Positions 56,712 to 64,000 of a stretch of 64,000 bases of DNA are shown piece after piece. The notes below the pieces were generated by a model. The model searched no databases. It was not told the DNA's origin and worked only from the letters and a program-made list of their open reading frames with translations. The stretch comes from Leptobrachium leishanense (taxonomy: Eukaryota; Chordata; Amphibia; Anura; Megophryidae). Both the position numbers and the translations under genes were made by a program. The DNA lies in contig CM019063.1 in the NCBI GenBank assembly GCA_009667805.1, forward strand, positions 83,975,877 through 84,039,876, written 5' to 3'. The first letter of the stretch is position 1; each line of letters opens with the position of its first letter.

Positions 56712-57158
56712 GTAATCAGTTTAATTCTTTACTATATGACAATGATTTGGAAAGCAAAATCTAATTTTTTCACAAGATTTTTGTTTGGATGTAATAATTG
56801 ATGCAAGTTATCAAACCAATGCACTGTCTGTTTCTCCCTCTATTTTCCATTCTACATGTAGTTGGTGTAGTATAAATTCATGCTTACCTGCAACCAAAAT
56901 GTATTCTTAATGAAAGATTACATATTATATACCCCTTTGTGTTTTAGTTTTCGATATTTACACTGCTTTTAGTTTTCTATATCTCTTGGCCTTCCTTTTT
57001 TTCTGTAAACACAGCCACCTTAGAACACTATTCCAATCTTGCCATTACGCTAATGGCTGGAGTCATATACACAACAGCTCCAGGCCAGCTGTTATCGCAC
57101 CAGCACAAACTGCTTGTCCAAAAGAGCTTCAAGCTCGGACATTGCGGCTGCTTCCTGT
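56712..57158. other. msh3 intron, nothing recognised
   Basis: Unique sequence up to the Gypsy-B LTR. Confidence 0.5.
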
Positions 57159-58100
57159 TGTAGCGCTCACTCCCGGAGGAGCCGCTGAATTTAAACCTCG
57201 GGTCAGTCTTCCCACACTAGGGAATAAATATACACCAGCACTGTTGTGGATTTTATAAGTTATATAGTTTACTGATCTCAAATAAACTGGCATATATAGA
57301 GCAGCACAGTATACATATATATTTACAGAAGTTCGTAATGCGAGAAACGCGCAGCGGAAAAGAAAAATGAATATTAACCCCATCGTTATTGGAATGTGAG
57401 TCCCGTACAGGTTGTGTCCCAAGAAGGTGTACGTGTATGCATGTGTTGGTACCCGGGTACAAGATTCAACTGGCCAGTGAATGATTTCAATGTGTCTTCG
57501 ACTAGTCACGTTGGGGCCCTGTAGGGTTAGACAAACTTGCAGCGTGCTTTATTATTTTACTGTGGCCGGGAAGGCCTCTCACCCATCCACCAGATACTCT
57601 GTGCTCTGCTCGACCCAGGACGTCCCTCCGCTCGACTTGACTGGGACTCTGTGCCACCCGATCCGCTTGTCTTGCTTGTCCATTTCTGTCACAAGATGCT
57701 CTGCTTACCGCCTGCACTCCCACTAGATCATTGCGGTCTCCTAACTCGGGGTCCTTCAGCAACTCTGTATGTTTGTTAATTTCCCAGCGGTGGATTACTA
57801 AGTCTCTGGCAAGTAATGTGAACCGATCTCCAGCTCCGCAAGGCCGCACCTGCGCTCCGGCCGGGTCGCGATCGTTGTCTGTCTCACGTGCGTCTTGCTC
57901 TCTTCACTCCTCGGCGCGCTCTGGGTTTCCTCTGCACAAGGCTGCGGATGTAAGTCTTTTTTCCCACCCACTTCCTGTTCCCCACGCAAAGCATGCTGGA
58001 AAACGTAGTCCCATTGTCCAGTGTCTCTTACATTGCGCTTGTCTCCCTCTGGTGGCCAAAAATAAGTACTACAGCAACAGCGTTTTAAACCATCGCTACA
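57159..58100 (-). repeat. Gypsy-B 3' LTR
   Basis: 942 bp. On the minus strand it starts TGTAGCGATGG and ends GAGCGCTACA, so the outer 7 bp (TGTAGCG/CGCTACA) are inverted. An AATAAA signal lies at ~57541-57552. It begins right after a polypurine tract. Confidence 0.85.
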
Positions 58101-58117
58101 CTCTCCCCCTCCTAGAA
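58101..58117 (-). other. Gypsy-B polypurine tract
   Basis: Minus strand 'aggagggggagag' ends directly at the LTR start. Confidence 0.8.
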
Positions 58118-58170
58118 CTCTTGGGTCTCTCCAAGGAGGTATAACAGTTGCATTACATTTCAACATAACA

Positions 58171-61100
58171 TTAGGCAACATATACAGGCTCAGCAGCAAG
58201 CGTACAATGGATCAGATACACTTCCTCAAGTTGACTCATGCTTCTGACTACCTCAGCTAACATAGCAGACACTTCGGGCAACCTTCGCACCGTGGTAACA
58301 GCCTCTTCAGTGCTATGTCCTGTTGAATCGTAGGTGAGTCTTTGAGGGGGTCGGACAGAACGTTTTGGCTCTGGCTCAATCAGTTCCTCTTCAGGTGGAA
58401 GTACTACAGGTGCGGGTTCAGTTCTTTCATCCACAACTGGAACAGACATTTCTTCGGAATATGATCCTTCCAGTGAAGGCATAGAACTGTAATCATAAGA
58501 TGCGGCTTCAGGAACTACAGGGATTTCAGAAGTCTCGGGAACTTCCAATTGGAATTCAGGAGCCTCAGGCCTCAGGTTACTTTCCCACCGTTCAGGAACT
58601 GGAATGACCTCTTCAGGCTCTGGTGAGCGCACCCAGTCCAGACAAAAGCTTTCTTCCTCACTGTCCACTTCACTCTCTTCAACAACCCGTGTCTGCTGAG
58701 ACCGAGTAACGGGAGTTAAGCGTGGAGCAAGTGGATTCCGCAGAGAAAGTTCGTCACCAACTGGTATCTTTACAGCCTCTCTCAAAGGTAGCAGATGATT
58801 CCGGTGCCAGTTTTTAAGAGGCCCAGCCTTTCCATCCGGTCGGATTTGGTAAACTGGCAGACCCGGCAGTTGCTTGCAGACAATGTAGACCTGAGAACTC
58901 CATCTATCTGCCAACTTATGCCTTGCAGCAGCACCCAAGTTCTTGAACAAAACCCTATCACCGGGTTGTAGATCCTGTATCCGAACTTTCAAATCATAGT
59001 TCCGCTTATTCCTCTGTTCCCTGTTTCCCGAGGTCAAAAGGGTCTGTTCAAACGCAGAGGCCAAGTTCTTCTGAAGTCTATCCACATAATTTCTGTGAGA
59101 AGCTACCGACGTCTGGTCCAGAGATAGCCCAAACGCCAAATCAACCGGCAGTCGGGCTTCTCTTCCGAACATAAGATGGTACGGAGAGTATCCAGTAGCG
59201 TCACTTTCCGTACTGTTGTATGCATGTACTAGCGTAGCTATGCGACGACTCCAGCACTGCTTCTCTCTGTTTGACAGTGTCCCCAACATGTTTAGCAGCG
59301 TGCGATTAAACCTTTCGGGTTGAGCATCACCTTGAGGGTGATATGGTGTAGTTCGGGTCTTCTGAATTCCCAACAGTTCCAGTAATTGCCCAACAAGCCG
59401 GCTCTCAAAGTCTCTACCCTGATCAGAGTGTATTCTCCTTGGTAGGCCGTAGTGAACAAAGAACTTTTCCATTAGAACCTTCGCCACCGTAGGAGCACGT
59501 TGGTCTTTCGTGGAAAAAGCTTGGGCATAACGTGTGAAATGATCAGTCACTACTAGAATATTCCCCTGCCCACTAGCATCCGGCTCGAAGCACAGGAAAT
59601 CAATGCACACCAAATCCATGGGTCCTTGACTTTGTAGGTGGCTCATTGGAGCGGTTCGGGTCGGTAGGGTCTTCCTTTGGATACACCTCAGACATGAATG
59701 GTAGTAACTTTCCACTTCAGCTCTCATGAAGGGCCAATAGAATCTGTCTCGCACCAGCTTAAAAGTTCTCTCTGCACCTAAATGTCCATGTTCATCGTGC
59801 AACGACCGCAGCACATCCTCTCTGTGCTTAGTGGGAAGGAACAACTGTTGGGTCTCTTCAGCACTGTTCGAGAGGCCCCTTCGGTAGACCACCTCATCAA
59901 ACATCTTCAATCGTTCCCACTCTTTATATACCAATCTGGCCCCTTCTGGGGAATTTGTCAGATGAATCTCCCGTTGGTTCGCGTTCAGGGCCTTCACGGT
60001 TAATGCAATCAAAGGGTCTTTAGCCTGATCAGCTCTCAGGTCCTGTTTTGAAAAAGTAGGCAAACTTTCATCCCTCAGCTGCGTAGGATTACAATAGAAC
60101 TCTGGAACAGTCGCAGCCATAACTCCTATGGCTTCCGCTTCAATCCCTCTCTTGACCCGGCGCTCTGCTCCTTGACATAAAGCTTGCACCCTATCTGGAG
60201 TTAACTGAGTCCATTCTGTAATGTAGGGTCTTCTCGACAAAGCATTGGCATCTCGATTATTCACCCCAGGGTGATACTTCAGGCTGAACCGAAACCCTGA
60301 CAGAGTTGCCAACCGCCGATGTCCCGTGGCGCCCAGCTTCGCAGTAGTAAGGACGTAGGTAAGAGGATTGTTATCCGTCTTTATCACAAATTCGGCTCCA
60401 TACAGATAGTCTTTTAGCTTATCTACCACCGCCCACTTCAAGGCTAGAAACTCCAACTTGTGGGTAGGATAGTTCTTTTCGGAGGGCGTAAGGCTCCGGC
60501 TCACATACGCTACAGGCCTCAGCAATCCACCATACTCTTGGTACAGGACTCTCCCTAGACCTTCTCTACTGGCATCCACATGCAGTTCGTACGGCTTGTA
60601 AGGATCCGCATAAGCCAAGACAGGAGCTCGAGTTAGACTTTTTTTCAGCTTCACGAAAGCACCTTCGCATTGACTAGTCCATTCTCCCTGGATAGATTCT
60701 CGAGCCTTCCTTGGCCCTGGAGCCGACGAATTTCGGTCAGAGGCCTTGTGGCCTTCTTCTGCGTCTTCTTTCTGCAGGAGCTTGTTCAGTGGTTGAGCTA
60801 TCTTGGCAAATCCTCCTACAAATCTTCGATAATAGGAGCAGAACCCCAAGAAAGATCTAAGTTCAGTAACATTTCGGGGTCTAGGCCAGGAAGCTACGGC
60901 TTCCAACTTCCGAGGATCTGTCAAAACGCCTTCTGCTGAAACCACATGTCCCAGATATGTAACAGAAGGTAAGCAGGATTTACATTTCTCCAGAGACAAT
61001 TTCAACCCCTCTTCATGGAGCCTCTTCAAGACCTTCTCCAACCGCTGTTCATGTTCTTCCAGAGTCTTCCCGAACACAATAATATCATCCAGATACACTA

Positions 61101-62737
61101 ATACTTCGATCAGGTTCATGTCCCCGACGGTCTTCTCCATTTACTGTTGGAACGTGGCTGGAGCCCCCGTAAGGCCTTGAGGCATTCTGTTGAACTCAAA
61201 GAACCCCAGTGGGCAGATGAATGCAGTCTTCTCTTTGTCTTCAGGATGCATTGGTATCTGGTGATACCCACTTCGCAGGTCTAGTACACTAAACCATTTT
61301 GCTCCAGACAGACACTGTAAGGCATCTTCTATCCAAGGAGTAGCATATTGATCTGGGATGGTTCTCCGATTTAGCATGCGATAGTCTATACATAGACGGA
61401 CAGAACCATTCTTCTTCCGGACCATTACTATTGGAGATGCATCCGGGCTCCTGGACTCTTGGATCACCTTGGTTCTTTGCAGTTCATCCAGCTGTTCTCG
61501 TAGATCATCCAAGTCTCCCAACAGAACTCGTCTTGACCTTTCTCAAAACTGCTTATCTTCCTGTAGTCGAATGCGATGCTCAGTACTCTTAGCTAGGCTC
61601 ACGTCGAACTCATTCTTGGAGAACAAGTCCCTCTACTTTAGGACCTGGGACTGAAGACGTTTCTTCCATTCAGGTGAGATGGGAACGTCCTTGGGGTAGA
61701 ACCTTTCATCTGGAATCGCTTTATCCACTCCCCCTCCTAAATCGGTAGGAGAGAGAGGCATAGCGGACGCTACTTGCCCGATAGGCATTCGTGCTTTCAG
61801 GACCACTGGAGAATCAGACACATTACACACACTGACTGAGACTCTTCCTCGTGTTTGTTTCAAAGCTCTTGTGGAGATTATTTCAGGGATTACTTCTACT
61901 CTGGCTTCACTCCCATGATTAAAATCGGTTTCCAGTACCACATAGGGACCTGGTTGCGATCCGTTCAACTTGACTGAAGCCCGGAAGCTCGCTACTTCTC
62001 CTGATTGCAGAACCCTCTCTGTTCCTTCCAATCTCCATAGGCACCCCACTTCAGCAGGTGCCTTCTGTTCTTCGACCATTCTCTGATAGCCTGGACGTAA
62101 CATCGGCACTCCCTTGGTGGAACCTTCGTCCAGTACCATAGGAGTCAGGAGACGTCGCACCAGATCAGTGTTCGTCCCCACTATCATAGAACTTCTGTTT
62201 GCCCCTGAAGGCCGAGGACACACAATGGCCAATGCATCACAACCTCCAGACTGTCCGATGACTTCGGATCCGATCTCTAACTTCACCTGTAGATATCCGT
62301 CATAGGGAAGTTTCTCAGTTCCGATACCCCAGATTTCCAAGTCCTTCAATTTCTGTAGAGGTATGTGCTTCAAGTGCTTCTCATAGAAATCTCGGTAGAT
62401 CAATGTCACTTGAGCCCGAGTCCAACAGAGCTTTAGTGTAGACTCCCTCTACTTGGATTGGCGCAATGGGAGAAGGACCTATCAGCTGGTCAGGAAACTT
62501 TGTTGTAGTAACAGGAAGTTTAGACCCAGTTTGTTGTACGCTGGCCTTCTTCTTGGCCCGTGTAGGTTTTGGGTGTGCATTGCTTCCCCATGACGTAGGA
62601 CCGGATGCTAAGGGAGGGACTCTTTCAGTCCTGGCAGGCTCAGCAGTTGGCCAGACTCTGGGCCCTCTCGGCCTCTCAATCCTAACTTGATTTTTGGAGC
62701 GGGTTTTGACCATTGGGCACCTAGTTTGCTCCTTCAC
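58171..62737 (-). pseudogene. Gypsy-B protease-pol with several breaks
   Basis: Protease motif LLDSGS ends the frame that opens at 62737; a shift follows near 62390. From 62409 to 58171 there is one frame with three stops: 61633-61635 (TAG), ~61545 (TGA) and 61141-61143 (TAA). Domains are RT (SPIVMVRKKNGSVRLCIDYR, VYLDDIIVFG), RNase H (LHVDASREGLG), an HHCC zinc finger (HDEHGHLGAERT, CLRCIQRK) and the integrase triad (CIDFLC, SDQGRDFES, QPERFNRTL). After integrase come about 150 residues rich in Glu, Pro and Val, with no chromodomain. The last 989 codons are uninterrupted. Confidence 0.92.
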
Positions 62738-63984
62738 TTGAGCCCTCTGGCGTTTCCCACTGGTGAGGTAGATAGTAGCCCCTCCAAGGCTTTTAGGAGC
62801 TCTTCTACCATATTTCTCTCAGGCTTTTGGCTTTTGCATTGTGCACGGAAATGACCCATTTCCCCACAACTGAAACATCTCTTCTTTGAAGACGGAGACG
62901 CAGTCACTTGCTGTGATTCGGTTGAAGGACCCTGGCCAGACACCACAGCAACTCCAGTTGTCCGCATATCAGTAAGGAACTTCTGCATATCGGTCTGGGT
63001 CCCTGCCACCTTCAAAAGTGCTCGGCACAGGTCCGCATGCGCCTGTTGCAATTCTGCTTGAGTTTCTTGTACCTTCTTAATGGTTTTGTGCAACTCACTA
63101 TGTGCAGAAAGGGTTAGTTCTTTTGCAGCATTCTCTGTGGATTTAGGAACAACCAAACGCTCTTGTTCGTCCACTTCGGATCCATAGGTGTCTAACGAAT
63201 AATCTTCAGGTTGCAGACATTCGTTATGCCTCACGGGTTGTGCGTAAGCTCTTTCTCCTCTCCTAAAGGATTTTTCTTCAAGTAAACCTCTTCCTCTCTG
63301 ACAGCTCGGATCAGTTCCAGGTATTTCAATTCTCGGTTATCTTCCCTGCTTCTCAGCTGTAGCATCACCGGATCTAGAGGTTGAGCACCCCTCAGGATCT
63401 GCTGCATTCGGATTTTATCTATTTCGGCCGGTTCGGCCCCTTTCTTGAGAAGTATCTGGTGCAGAATCTTATCTAGACGCCTCATATATTCAGTCATTTT
63501 CTCACCTTTTCGCTGGTAGGTGTGTTTATACTGGTACACGAGCTCCGCTGCCTTTTCCGTTCGCTCAAAGACTTCCTGTAAAATATTTAGATAATCTAAA
63601 GCAGTGCAGTCTTGCTTACTCAATTTTAGGTTTCTTACAGCCTCTGACGCAGGTCCCTTTTAAGCTCTCAGTAAGCCTTTGCTTCTTCTGCGCTTCAGGG
63701 ACGTCCCACTCATCCAGAGCCTGCATCGCCTGTTCTACCCATTCTTCGAAGGTTTCTTCTCCTGCCTTAGTTCGTACGTTTCCTGTAAAATTTCTCAACC
63801 GTCGATAACCCAAGTTAGTGTGCGGAGGGCTTGTTCTTTGACATTTAGCCAGCAAATGTCCAATAGCCACTATAAATTCAGGCCCGATCATGGCCAGCGG
63901 ACTGGGCGCGGGAACACTCGCGGGATCGCCATGTGGCGCACTTGGCTGAATCAGTTGAATTTCCACCTCATCGGTCAGCTTCAC
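62734..63984 (-). pseudogene. Gypsy-B gag, 5' end beyond the window
   Basis: The capsid-like region (GNVRTKAGEETFEEWVEQAM, LDEWDVPEAQKKQRLTESL) resembles gag proteins related to the PNMA family. Frame breaks near 63618 and 63232 split it into three pieces. A coiled segment (QETQAELQQAHADL) and a CCHC knuckle CFSCGEMGHFRAQC lie in the third. The frame remains open to the right edge of the window upstream of 63984, so the true start is not visible. Gag would package the element RNA. Confidence 0.88.
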
Positions 63985-64000
63985 GCTCGCGCCCTGAAAA

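Larger units (their letters stand above)
57159..64000 (-). mobile_element. Ty3/gypsy element without chromodomain (Gypsy-B), partial
   Basis: Minus strand: gag (running off the right edge), protease, RT, RNase H, integrase with a long acidic/proline-rich C-terminal tail, polypurine tract and 3' LTR. Multiple frame breaks. The 5' LTR lies outside the window, so LTR age cannot be judged. Confidence 0.92.

Overview
The window reads as vertebrate nuclear DNA, most likely from an amphibian (anuran). Three short exons on the + strand encode a contiguous piece of the mismatch-repair ATPase MSH3 (43811-43875, 50689-50805, 56604-56711). Their splice phases are compatible and their splice sites are canonical. 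Almost everything else is MSH3 intron filled with transposable elements: at least 43.8 kb of intron lies upstream of the first visible exon, then introns of 6.8 kb and 5.8 kb, then more than 7 kb downstream. The amphibian call is an inference from the mix of Tc1, L1, CR1/L2-like, TTAA-type, hAT and Ty3/gypsy families and from the MSH3 peptide.

Layout. 1-4008: a ~383-387 bp tandem array ending in a TTAA-bounded tail, a second copy of that tail, and two 427-bp Harbinger-like MITEs. 4009-5050: gag-like and Tc1 fragments. 5545-10155: a Tc1 element (one nonsense codon) with an L2/CR1-like LINE inserted into its 3' part. 10671-17491: a full-length L1 (L1-A) on the minus strand, with open ORF1 and ORF2, a monomeric 5' UTR and a perfect 15-bp target-site duplication. 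About 18930-29000: a minus-strand LINE (LINE-B) with a 2A-like ribosome-skipping motif, split by a second full-length L1 (L1-B, 20321-26194, + strand, 16-bp duplication). 29224-32605: another dead Tc1 split by a hAT element that carries a palindrome and a minisatellite. 32800-34440: a transposon-protein remnant and an interleaved inverted duplication. 34696-40258: a young Ty3/gypsy chromovirus-type element with both LTRs and a hAT MITE in the 3' LTR. 40535-43208: a decayed Tc1, a TTAA foldback, a telomere-like-ended repeat and a fourth Harbinger-like MITE.

43811-57158 is the MSH3 exon region. Its introns hold a ~0.94-kb near-perfect hairpin, a nested TIR element with a 37-bp minisatellite, a second copy of the first Tc1 family, a third 427-bp MITE and a TTAA/piggyBac-type element. 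57159-64000 is the 3' LTR, pol and part of gag of a decayed non-chromodomain Ty3/gypsy element that runs off the right edge.

The only host gene I can support is msh3. L1-A is the element most likely to be competent; every other autonomous element shows at least one visible break or 5' truncation. Insertion order can be read from nesting and target-site duplications. No rRNA, tRNA, CRISPR or prokaryotic features were seen.
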